A stretch of 8,198 nucleotides of DNA from Deltaproteobacteria bacterium (GTDB lineage Bacteria > Desulfobacterota > Desulfuromonadia > Geobacterales > Geobacteraceae): contig JAJZQA010000105.1 in assembly GCA_021810985.1 (NCBI GenBank), forward strand, positions 1 through 8,198. Reading direction: 5' to 3'. The notes below the pieces were generated by a model. The model saw only the letters and a list, made by a program, of their open reading frames with translations, searched no databases and was not told where the DNA came from. Position 1 is the stretch's first letter. Each line of letters starts with the position of its first letter. Positions 1 to 5,338 of the stretch are shown here, piece by piece. The translations under genes were made by a program, and so were the position numbers.

Positions 1-403
1 TGCCAACGATGTCTACTTCCAGATCGCTATCCTGACGACGGTCGGTCTTGCAGCAAAGAATGCCATCCTGATCGTCGAGTTCGCCAAGGAACAGATGGAG
101 CAGGGTATGGGTCTGATCGAGGCCACCCTGGAGGGCGCCCGCCTGCGCTTGCGCCCGATTCTGATGACCTCTCTGGCCTTTTTCTTCGGTGTATTGCCGT
201 TGGCCATTAATAAGGGCGCCGGTTCCGGGGCCCAGAATGCCATGGGCACGGCCGTAAATGGTGGCATGGTCACCGCTACGGTACTGGCGATCTTCCTGGT
301 GCCGGTGTTCTTCGTGGTGGTGCGGCGGCTCTTTCCTGTCAAAACCCCGCTGCCGAAGCCTGATCAGGTAAACGAAATCATCACGACTCCGGAGGTCCCC
401 TGA
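1..403 (+). CDS. RND efflux pump inner-membrane permease, AcrB/MexB (HAE1) type, C-terminal fragment
   Basis: The reading frame enters from the left edge (first full codon at position 2) and ends at TGA 401-403, giving the last 133 residues of a protein that is normally about 1040 long. It closely resembles the AcrB C-terminus as I know it. TM10 carries the block AAKNAILIVEFAK, TM11 starts at RPILMTS, and TM12 ends in VPVFFVVVRRLF. The proton-relay residues of AcrB TM10/TM11 are present: Lys19 (AcrB K940), Arg49 (R971) and Thr56 (T978), numbered from the first full codon. The family takes drugs from the periplasm or inner-membrane outer leaflet and extrudes them through an outer-membrane channel, driven by protons. 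The next gene, one base downstream, encodes that channel, so the two are co-transcribed; the adaptor gene should lie left of the window. The substrate cannot be read from this fragment. Confidence 0.96.
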   Translation, partial: ANDVYFQIAILTTVGLAAKNAILIVEFAKEQMEQGMGLIEATLEGARLRLRPILMTSLAFFFGVLPLAINKGAGSGAQNAMGTAVNGGMVTATVLAIFLVPVFFVVVRRLFPVKTPLPKPDQVNEIITTPEVP

Positions 404-404
404 T

Positions 405-1910
405 ATGAACCGCATTTTGCTGCTACTCCCTGTTTTGGCCATCTCTCTGGCCGGGTGCACCATGGCCCCGAAATACAGCCGACCGGAAGCACCGGTCCCG
501 AATGCCTGGCCAAAAGGACCGGCCTATAAGGAGGTGATGGGGGTAGCTCCGGCCAAAGCGGTCGCCGAGATCCCCTGGCAGGAATTCTTTGTCGACCCGC
601 GGTTGCGGAAGTTGATCGCTCTGGCCCTGACCAATAATCGCGACCTGCGGGTGGCGGCTCTGAATATCGAGCGAACCCGCGCCCTGTATCAGATACAGCG
701 TTCCGATCTCTTGCCGAAAGTTGATGCCACTGCCGCCGCTACCCTCCAGCGTCTCTCGGAGGACTTCTCGGGGACCGGATTGCCCATGAACATCCATCAG
801 CACACGGTTGGTCTCGGTATCAGCTCTTACGAACTGGATTTGTTCGGCCGGGTTCGGAGCCTCAAGGACCAGGCGCTGGAGCACTATCTCGCCACCGGAC
901 AGGCACGGCGCAGTGTGCAGATCAGCCTGGTGGCCGAAGTCGCCGCCACCTATCTGAGACTGGCCGCCGATCGTGAACGACTGCAACTCGCCAAGGAAAC
1001 TCTGACAAGTCAACAGTCTTCCTATCAGCTCATCCGGAGCCGTTTCGAGGCCGGAATCTCCTCCGCCCTCGTTCTCCATCAGGCACAGACAAGCGTAGAC
1101 ACGGCGCGGGTGGACATCGCCCGTTACACGACTTTTACCGCGCAGGACGAAAACGCCCTGAACCTGGTGGTCGGTTCCCCGGTTCCGGCAGAGCTGCTGC
1201 CCAGCGCACTTTCCGGAACGCTCACCGCGTTGAAGGACCCGGCACCCGGCCTTCCGTCCGAAGTTCTGCTCAGTCGCCCTGACATTCTCCAGGCCGAAAA
1301 TCTCCTCAAAGGGGCCAATGCCAACATTGGCGCGGCGCGGGCGGCCTTTTTCCCCCGCATCACCCTGGTCTCGTCCGTCGGTTTCGGCAGCGATGACCTG
1401 GCCGGTCTCTTCACCTCCGGTTCCTTTGTCTGGAAATTCGCGCCGCAGATTTCCCTCCCCATTTTCAGCGGAGGCAGCAACCGGGCCAATCTGAAGGTGG
1501 CCGAGGTGGATCGCGACATAGCGATCGCCCACTATGAAAAGGCCATTCAGACCGCCTTCCGCGAGGTGGCCGACGCTTTTGCCCAGCGCGGGACCATCGA
1601 TGACGAACTTTCGGCGCAGCAATCACTTACCGATGCTCTTGCCGAGAGTTACCGGCTCTCCCAAGCCCGCTACGAAAAAGGGGTCGACAGCTACCTGAAT
1701 GTTCTCGATTCGCAACGTTCTCTCTATGGTGCTCAGCAGAATCTTATCAATGCTCGTCTGGTCCGCCTCCTCAACCTGGCAACGATTTACAAGGTGTTGG
1801 GTGGCGGTGCCGTGGCGTCCGCTGAAGCTGGATCAGCCAAGAATGGTACCGGGCACGACAGAATTATTTTGACAAACCTTCAGGGAAATGATACTCATGC
1901 ACAAAATTAA
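405..1910 (+). CDS. Outer-membrane efflux channel lipoprotein, OprM/NodT family
   Basis: This 501-residue protein is the outer-membrane channel of the RND pump encoded immediately upstream. ATG 405 follows the pump stop by one base and has a GGAGGT Shine-Dalgarno at 391-396, eight bases away, inside the pump's last codons, so translation is probably coupled. The N-terminus is a lipoprotein signal with lipobox LAGC (Cys18, then Thr, so no inner-membrane-retention Asp). It is followed by the MAPKYSRPEAPVP-type start typical of OprM relatives. Two OEP repeats are visible at about residues 60-255 and 280-470. The second contains SRPDILQAE, AARAAFFPRI and LPIFSGG, all common family signatures. The family normally stops soon after the LGGG motif; here about 37 extra polar residues follow, ending in THAQN. 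That tail DNA contains a possible promoter (1869-1895). No separate terminator follows; the first one is the riboswitch terminator at 1983-2027. Confidence 0.96.
   Translation: MNRILLLLPVLAISLAGCTMAPKYSRPEAPVPNAWPKGPAYKEVMGVAPAKAVAEIPWQEFFVDPRLRKLIALALTNNRDLRVAALNIERTRALYQIQRSDLLPKVDATAAATLQRLSEDFSGTGLPMNIHQHTVGLGISSYELDLFGRVRSLKDQALEHYLATGQARRSVQISLVAEVAATYLRLAADRERLQLAKETLTSQQSSYQLIRSRFEAGISSALVLHQAQTSVDTARVDIARYTTFTAQDENALNLVVGSPVPAELLPSALSGTLTALKDPAPGLPSEVLLSRPDILQAENLLKGANANIGAARAAFFPRITLVSSVGFGSDDLAGLFTSGSFVWKFAPQISLPIFSGGSNRANLKVAEVDRDIAIAHYEKAIQTAFREVADAFAQRGTIDDELSAQQSLTDALAESYRLSQARYEKGVDSYLNVLDSQRSLYGAQQNLINARLVRLLNLATIYKVLGGGAVASAEAGSAKNGTGHDRIILTNLQGNDTHAQN
1869..1895 (+). promoter_or_regulatory. 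Possible sigma-70 promoter for the riboswitch leader, inside the end of the channel gene
   Basis: A perfect -35 hexamer TTGACA (1869-1874) is followed after 15 bases by GATACT (1890-1895), which matches the -10 consensus at four of six positions. The spacer is shorter than the preferred 17. Initiation near 1902 would give a transcript carrying both aptamers. The first aptamer may instead be reached only by read-through from the efflux operon, so this is a weak call based on consensus matching alone. Confidence 0.3.
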
Positions 1911-1923
1911 TTGAGCGATAGAC

Positions 1924-2001
1924 GATAATACTTAACCATTCGCAAGAATGGGGCGGAAAGCCTACAGGGTCTCACTGAGACAGCCGGGTTGCCGAAATAT
2001 C
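1924..2001 (+). promoter_or_regulatory. GEMM-I-family riboswitch, copy 1 (probable cAG/3',3'-cGAMP-type aptamer)
   Basis: The layout is that of the GEMM-I (c-di-GMP-I) class. P1 pairs GATA 1924-1927 with TATC 1998-2001. A P2 hairpin has stem CCATTC/GAATGG (1936-1941/1946-1951) and a GCAA GNRA tetraloop. The conserved joining block GGCGGAAAGCC spans 1952-1962. P3 has stem GTCTC/GAGAC (1969-1973/1977-1981), and the 3' signature GCCGGGTTGCCG spans 1983-1994. Aligned without gaps on the AACC before P2, the base equivalent to Vc2 G20 is A1930, and the Vc2 C92 equivalent is C1992. G20A with C92 kept is the pattern of the Geobacter variants that bind cyclic AMP-GMP rather than c-di-GMP. GEMM-I membership is clear; the ligand is inferred. 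Unlike copy 2, this copy has T instead of A at 1933. Confidence 0.88.
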
Positions 2002-2027
2002 ACACGATGTTCGGTCCCGGCTTTTTT
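1983..2027 (+). terminator. Intrinsic terminator of riboswitch copy 1 (also the end of the efflux operon)
   Basis: GCCGGG (1983-1988) pairs with CCCGGC (2016-2021). The stem continues with G1991-T2015 and CCG 1992-1994 with CGG 2012-2014. After one bulged A it runs through AATATC 1996-2001 with GATGTT 2006-2011, around an ACAC loop (2002-2005). Six T follow at 2022-2027. The whole 5' arm is the 3' side of the aptamer, including P1, so aptamer and terminator are mutually exclusive: ligand binding should prevent termination. Confidence 0.88.
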
Positions 2028-2131
2028 GTTGTCAAAAACATGATGCGGAGGTCGAGTCAGGTAGAGATGTGCCTTTAAAGGGCACCGTATTGTTCCGGTT
2101 CGCGCAGGTGGCACTACGGTTGGTGGTAGAC

Positions 2132-2209
2132 GATAATACTAAACCATTCGCGAGAATGGGGCGGAAAGCCTACAGGGTCTTACTGAGACAGCCGGGTTGC
2201 CGAAATATC
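2132..2209 (+). promoter_or_regulatory. GEMM-I-family riboswitch, copy 2 (probable cAG/3',3'-cGAMP-type aptamer)
   Basis: This is the second copy of the aptamer, with every element of copy 1 at +208. P1 pairs GATA 2132-2135 with TATC 2206-2209. P2 has a GCGA tetraloop (2150-2153), still GNRA. The GGCGGAAAGCC block spans 2160-2170, P3 is at 2177-2189, and GCCGGGTTGCCG at 2191-2202. The G20-equivalent is A2138 and the C92-equivalent C2200, again the cAG-type pattern. The junction reads TAAACC, closer to the canonical CAAACC than copy 1. It lies 82 bases upstream of the ATG of the LysM/YkuD/SPOR lipoprotein gene and is its leader. Confidence 0.88.
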
Positions 2210-2235
2210 ACACGATATTTGGTCCCGGTTTTTTT
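2191..2235 (+). terminator. Intrinsic terminator of riboswitch copy 2
   Basis: GCCGGG (2191-2196) pairs with CCCGGT (2224-2229, last pair G-U). Above it, an AT-rich stem pairs AAATATC (2203-2209) with GATATTT (2214-2220) around ACAC. Seven T follow from 2229 to 2235. As in copy 1, the 5' arm is the 3' side of the aptamer, which predicts an ON switch. It ends 56 bases before the ATG at 2292, so it controls transcription into that gene, not ribosome access. Confidence 0.87.
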
Positions 2236-2291
2236 GTGTCCGGATGCGAAAGTTCTAATTTTTACTATTGAGAAAGGTACCTGATTTATCC

Positions 2292-3611
2292 ATGTGTCGT
2301 ATTCTTGACCTGTCACTCGTATCCAATTCGCTTCGTCTCATGGTTTTCTGTCTGTTTATCCTGAATCTCCAGGGATGTGCAGCCATGAAAAGCCTGCAGG
2401 AGAAATCCTGGCTTTTCCCCGGCCATCCTGAAGAGGCGATCGAACGAAATCGTTTCCCGGTGGCGAAAGGAGTTGATGTCATCGGCCGCTTGGCGGTCGT
2501 CAGGCTTGAAGAGGGGGATACGCTGCCGGATATTGCCCGGCACTTCAGCTTGGGTATCAATGCAATCAGCGACGCTAATCCGGGGGTAGATGTCTGGGTG
2601 CCCGAGGATGGAGAGCGTATCCTTTTACCGCTGAGTTTTATCCTGCCGGACGCTCCCCGCAGAGGCATCGTGGTCAACCTGGCCACCATGCGGCTCTTTC
2701 ACTATAAAGGGGATAGCAAGTCTCTGGTGGTGTCGACCTACCCTGTTGGAGTCAGCACCGAAGAGCGGCCCACCCCCACCGGTCAAACTCATGTGGCGCG
2801 CAAGGTGACCCGGCCGACCTGGCATGTACCCGCTTCAATTGCCGCGGATCATCGGAAAAAAGGCGATATTCTACCCGCGAAAGTTCCGCCTGGACCGGAA
2901 AATCCCCTGGGAGAATACGCGCTCTATTTGGGCAAAACCAGTTATTTGATCCATGGTACCAATAAACCGGCCAGCATTGGCCTTAATGCAACCAACGGCT
3001 GCATGAGACTCTACCCGGAGAACGTAAAGATGCTCTACAAGGACACTCCGGTCAATACACCTGTCGCCATTGTGAACCAGCCTTATCTCATCGGTCAGCG
3101 TGATGGAGTCCTTTATCTGGAGGCACATACGCCCCCGGAAGGCTTGAGCACTGGTGAGTTGGAGAGGATCAATGCAAAACTGAGAACGATAGAAAAGAAG
3201 GCGGCGCAGACGCTGGACTGGAAAAAAGTCAAAGAAGTGCAGACCGAGGCCCGCGGGATTCCTGTTCCAATCTTCGAACTGCGTCCCGGCAGTCTGAATG
3301 AGGTTGCGAATCCCATAAAAGTCCAGCACCCGGACACCTTGTACGGCAGGCCGGAGATACCGGAACTTACCATGGAGGGATGGTATGTGCTGGTGGCCGA
3401 TCTGCGTGACGAGATTGATGCTCGGAGGCTTGCCGCCATTGTCAACCACCAGGGGCCGCCAATCCCGGCACGAGTGTTATCGAAGAACTCCAGTTACCGG
3501 GTTATCGCCGGCCCTTTCTCTGACATCAGTCAGGCTAAAGATGCCGTCAAGCGTTTGAAATATGATTTGGACTTAGACGGTGTCGTAATCGAACCTGTCA
3601 ATAAAGGCTAG
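2292..3611 (+). CDS. L,D-transpeptidase lipoprotein, ErfK/YbiS type, with LysM and SPOR domains
   Basis: The product is a 439-residue cell-wall enzyme. YkuD-fold L,D-transpeptidases use a cysteine to join a donor stem peptide of peptidoglycan to a second amine; ErfK/YbiS/YcfS of E. coli use the C-terminal lysine of Braun lipoprotein as acceptor. The N-terminus is a lipoprotein signal with lipobox LQGC (Cys29, Ala at +2, so outer-membrane sorting is expected). A LysM-like segment (about 68-112) contains EEGDTLPDIARHF. The YkuD domain spans about 122-255 and carries His221 in IHGTNKP and Cys237 in TNGCMR. Blocks such as RPTWHVPASI and PPGPENPLG are typical of the ErfK/YbiS subfamily. A C-terminal SPOR-like domain (about 361-437, WYVLVADLRD...YRVIAGPFSD) should bind peptidoglycan. 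ATG 2292 is preferred: AAAGG at 2273-2277 lies upstream at a somewhat long 14 bases, and the signal peptide fits. An in-frame TTG at 2268 would add eight residues without a good ribosome site. Expression is gated by the tandem riboswitch leader. Confidence 0.93.
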   Translation: MCRILDLSLVSNSLRLMVFCLFILNLQGCAAMKSLQEKSWLFPGHPEEAIERNRFPVAKGVDVIGRLAVVRLEEGDTLPDIARHFSLGINAISDANPGVDVWVPEDGERILLPLSFILPDAPRRGIVVNLATMRLFHYKGDSKSLVVSTYPVGVSTEERPTPTGQTHVARKVTRPTWHVPASIAADHRKKGDILPAKVPPGPENPLGEYALYLGKTSYLIHGTNKPASIGLNATNGCMRLYPENVKMLYKDTPVNTPVAIVNQPYLIGQRDGVLYLEAHTPPEGLSTGELERINAKLRTIEKKAAQTLDWKKVKEVQTEARGIPVPIFELRPGSLNEVANPIKVQHPDTLYGRPEIPELTMEGWYVLVADLRDEIDARRLAAIVNHQGPPIPARVLSKNSSYRVIAGPFSDISQAKDAVKRLKYDLDLDGVVIEPVNKG

Positions 3612-3705
3612 TTTGTCCGGGCTTTTCTTGAATTCGTGGGGATACTGTGAACTTCAGGTGTTTCCTCTTCCTACGGTATACCTAACAGAAAGGAGGTGAT
3701 ACGAG

Positions 3706-4008
3706 ATGAAAAAAAGTCTTATGCTGATCACAATGATGCTGGTTCTCCCTATGACGCTGATTGGTTGCGCAACATCCGGTGACCTCGAGAAAGTGCAGGC
3801 GCAGCAAAAGCTGATTGATGCGAAAGCAGAGCAGGCGTTGCAGGATTCGCAAGCTGCCAAGGCCGCGGCCGATGCGGCCAAGTTGGAGGCGGATCAGGCC
3901 AATGCCCGCGCCGCTGAAGCCGAAAAAGCGGCAGCGGAAAGGGAAAGGATCGCGGACGAAAAGGCGCAACGAGCTGACGCCGCTTTCCAGAAATCGATGA
4001 GGAAGTAA
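3706..4008 (+). CDS. Small alanine-rich coiled-coil lipoprotein, OprI/Lpp-like, with C-terminal lysine
   Basis: The product is 100 residues. It starts with a classic lipoprotein signal (MKKS, hydrophobic core, lipobox LIGC, Cys21 followed by Ala). The rest, about residues 25-97, is Ala/Glu/Lys/Asp/Arg-rich without proline, as in the alanine-zipper helices of OprI and Lpp that trimerise in the periplasm. The last residues are SMRK: a terminal Arg-Lys as in E. coli Lpp (YRK) and Pseudomonas OprI (SRK), whose terminal lysine is the attachment point to diaminopimelate in peptidoglycan. OprI is about 83 residues, so this version is somewhat longer. ATG 3706 has a near-perfect AGGAGGT at 3691-3697, eight bases upstream, suggesting high expression as expected for a structural lipoprotein. 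It lies 94 bases after an ErfK-type L,D-transpeptidase and is followed by a strong terminator. Covalent attachment is inferred; a free coiled-coil lipoprotein is the alternative. Confidence 0.92.
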   Translation: MKKSLMLITMMLVLPMTLIGCATSGDLEKVQAQQKLIDAKAEQALQDSQAAKAAADAAKLEADQANARAAEAEKAAAERERIADEKAQRADAAFQKSMRK

Positions 4009-4050
4009 GTTTAATTAACGGGAGCCGGTACCTGTGTCTTTTGTGCTCCT

Positions 4051-4094
4051 GATAATGAAATGGCAGGGTTTCAAAACCCTGCCATTTCATTATC
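4051..4094 (+). terminator. Terminator hairpin after the OprI/Lpp-like gene: perfect 21-bp inverted repeat
   Basis: The arms 4051-4071 and 4074-4094 are exact reverse complements separated by two bases (CA); in RNA about 20 pairs could close on a TCAA loop. The GC core is GGCAGGG/CCCTGCC, flanked by AT-rich extensions. There is no plain T-tract, but the core's 3' side is followed by T-rich ATTTCATTAT, and the mirrored 5' extension would do the same on the other strand. It lies 42 bases after the lipoprotein stop codon. Confidence 0.75.
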
Positions 4095-4104
4095 CAGCAA
4101 TTAA

Positions 4105-4132
4105 TTGGTAGTCGGGGTTGCCGCAAGATAGT
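4105..4132 (+). promoter_or_regulatory. Weak candidate promoter for the YafK-like lipoprotein gene
   Basis: TTGGTA (4105-4110) and GATAGT (4127-4132) each match the sigma-70 consensus at four of six positions, with a 16-base spacer. The site lies just after the terminator hairpin, where the downstream gene needs its own promoter. It is supported by consensus and position only. Confidence 0.2.
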
Positions 4133-4244
4133 GCTCAATGATTTGTCGAGGGGTGTAGGGATGCCGGAACAGAAAATCTTCCAAATTATACTAACTAAAA
4201 GATTTAGGCCGTCTTTGCCAGGTAAGGTTAAAAATCAGGGCAGG

Positions 4245-5174
4245 ATGGGTAAGCATCTTTGTTTTTCCCTTCTCTGTACCCTCTTCGCATCAATGCTGCT
4301 CTACGGATGCGGTCACCATGGTGGAGGATCTCAGGCAAAGTCAACCCTTGAAGAAGCAAATTCCCTGTTTAATCAGGGTTGCTACCAGGCCTCACTGGAC
4401 AAATACGCGCAGAGTAGTGCAAAATATCCCGCCCAGGCAGACCGGATTCTGTTCGAGATGGGCATTGTATATGCCTATCCGAAGAATGAGCAAAAGGATT
4501 ATCAGAAAGCCCTGGAATGTTTTCAGAAACTCCTCAAGGATTACCCCGCGAGTGAGTACCGGCAGAACAGTGAAATGATGATATTTTCTCTCACTAATGT
4601 CGCCATCAAGGATCAGACGATTGCCGCGCAGCAAACACAACTCAAGACTCTCCGGCAAGAGGTCACCCGCAAGGAGAATGAGATCTGCGCATTGCAAAAA
4701 AAGGTTGATGCGCTCGAAAAAAGGGTTTTTTCTTATGCTCTCCGCAAGGGGGCGGCAGATAGGATAGTTATCGAAAAAAAAGCACGACGCTTGCAGTTGC
4801 TTGCCAAGGGTGAGGTGCTGAAAACCTACAAGATCGCCTTGGGGGGGAACCCGATTGGTCCAAAGGAGAGGGAGGGTGACAAGAAAACCCCGGAGGGAAC
4901 GTACATTATCGATTCACACAACAAGCGCAGCCGTTATCACCGCTCTCTTCATATTTCCTATCCGAACGAGAAAGACAGAAAACGAGCAGAAGAACTAGGT
5001 GTTTCTCCGGGCGGCGACATCATGATCCACGGTATAAAGAAAGGTTTCTCGTGGGTTGGTGATGCGCACACGGAAGTTGACTGGACGCAAGGGTGCATTG
5101 CCGTAACAGACGAGGAAATAGAGGAAATCGCCAGATTAACGCCAAATGGTACGATTGTTGAGATAAGGCCATAG
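4245..5174 (+). CDS. TPR/coiled-coil lipoprotein with C-terminal YkuD domain (YafK-like L,D-transpeptidase/amidase)
   Basis: The product is 309 residues from ATG 4245. Its first 22 residues form a compact lipoprotein signal with lipobox LYGC (Cys22, then Gly). Next is a TPR-like region (about 33-112, with repeated YQASLDKYAQ and YQKALECFQKLLKDYP, as in BamD/YbgF-type helices). A charged coiled coil follows (about 115-160), then a YkuD catalytic domain (about 169-308) with His262 in IMIHG and Cys284 in DWTQGCIAVTDEEIEEI. The GC-x-A-x-T-D ending resembles YafK (DpaA) more than ErfK. E. coli DpaA is an amidase that releases Lpp from peptidoglycan, so either transpeptidation or detachment is possible. 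Start choice is uncertain. ATG 4161 has a better ribosome site (GAGGGG 4148-4153) but would put 28 basic residues before the signal, and GTG 4131 is also in frame. The gene follows a strong terminator, so it probably has its own promoter. Confidence 0.88.
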   Translation: MGKHLCFSLLCTLFASMLLYGCGHHGGGSQAKSTLEEANSLFNQGCYQASLDKYAQSSAKYPAQADRILFEMGIVYAYPKNEQKDYQKALECFQKLLKDYPASEYRQNSEMMIFSLTNVAIKDQTIAAQQTQLKTLRQEVTRKENEICALQKKVDALEKRVFSYALRKGAADRIVIEKKARRLQLLAKGEVLKTYKIALGGNPIGPKEREGDKKTPEGTYIIDSHNKRSRYHRSLHISYPNEKDRKRAEELGVSPGGDIMIHGIKKGFSWVGDAHTEVDWTQGCIAVTDEEIEEIARLTPNGTIVEIRP

Positions 5175-5338
5175 CGCTTCCATTGGGAAACTCCAAACAG
5201 GATATCCCCAGTTGGCCTGAGGCTTTTTCGGCGTCTCTCGTTCGGCTTTATGGCAAAACAGCGATAACACGGAAAGCGCCTGAATCCAGCAAGTATCAGG
5301 TTTTGTGTCCCGTGTGGCGACCGACCCGAAAAGCGACC
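5175..5338. other. Convergent intergenic gap, no gene seen
   Basis: This 164-base gap separates the plus-strand YkuD lipoprotein gene from the 3' end of the minus-strand pump/channel gene. I see no coding frame of note and no convincing terminator. The best plus-strand candidate, GCC-TGA-GGC plus TTTTT at 5215-5227, has only a three-pair stem. A five-pair CCTGA/TCAGG hairpin near 5279-5300 is followed by TTTTG. Both are too weak to annotate as terminators. Confidence 0.6.

Larger units (their letters stand above)
1919..2236 (+). repeat. Direct repeat pair (1919-2028 and 2127-2236) containing the two riboswitches
   Basis: Two 110-base blocks, offset by 208 bases, differ at only six positions: 1933/2141, 1944/2152, 1973/2181, 2009/2217, 2012/2220 and 2021/2229. 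Each block holds one complete aptamer plus its terminator and T-tract. The spacer at 2029-2126 is not repeated. It holds only a small inverted repeat (GTGCC 2069-2073 with GGCAC 2081-2085) and no gene. Similarity begins just before the aptamer (shared TAGAC) and ends right after the T-tract, so the duplicated unit is the whole regulatory device. This suggests a recent tandem duplication or gene conversion between copies. Confidence 0.95.

Noticed and set aside
423..1622. Long minus-strand open frame (399 codons) opposite the channel gene
   Set aside because: It is antisense to a clear OprM-family protein, has no recognisable domain or ribosome site, and fits the usual shadow frame in GC-rich coding DNA.
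2109..2124. Sigma-54-like site, TGGCAC-N5-TTGGT, between the riboswitch copies
   Set aside because: The near-invariant C of the -12 GC element is G here, and initiation about 12 bases later (near 2135) would remove most of the P1 5' strand of aptamer 2.
2268..2291. TTG at 2268 as the start of the LysM/YkuD/SPOR protein
   Set aside because: It lacks a well-placed ribosome site and adds eight residues before an already adequate signal peptide; ATG 2292 is preferred.
4114..4131. GGGGTTGCCGCAAGATAG resembles the 3' end of the riboswitches
   Set aside because: No P2 hairpin, GCGGAAAGCC block or P3 lies upstream; the preceding bases are a terminator palindrome. It is probably a chance match.
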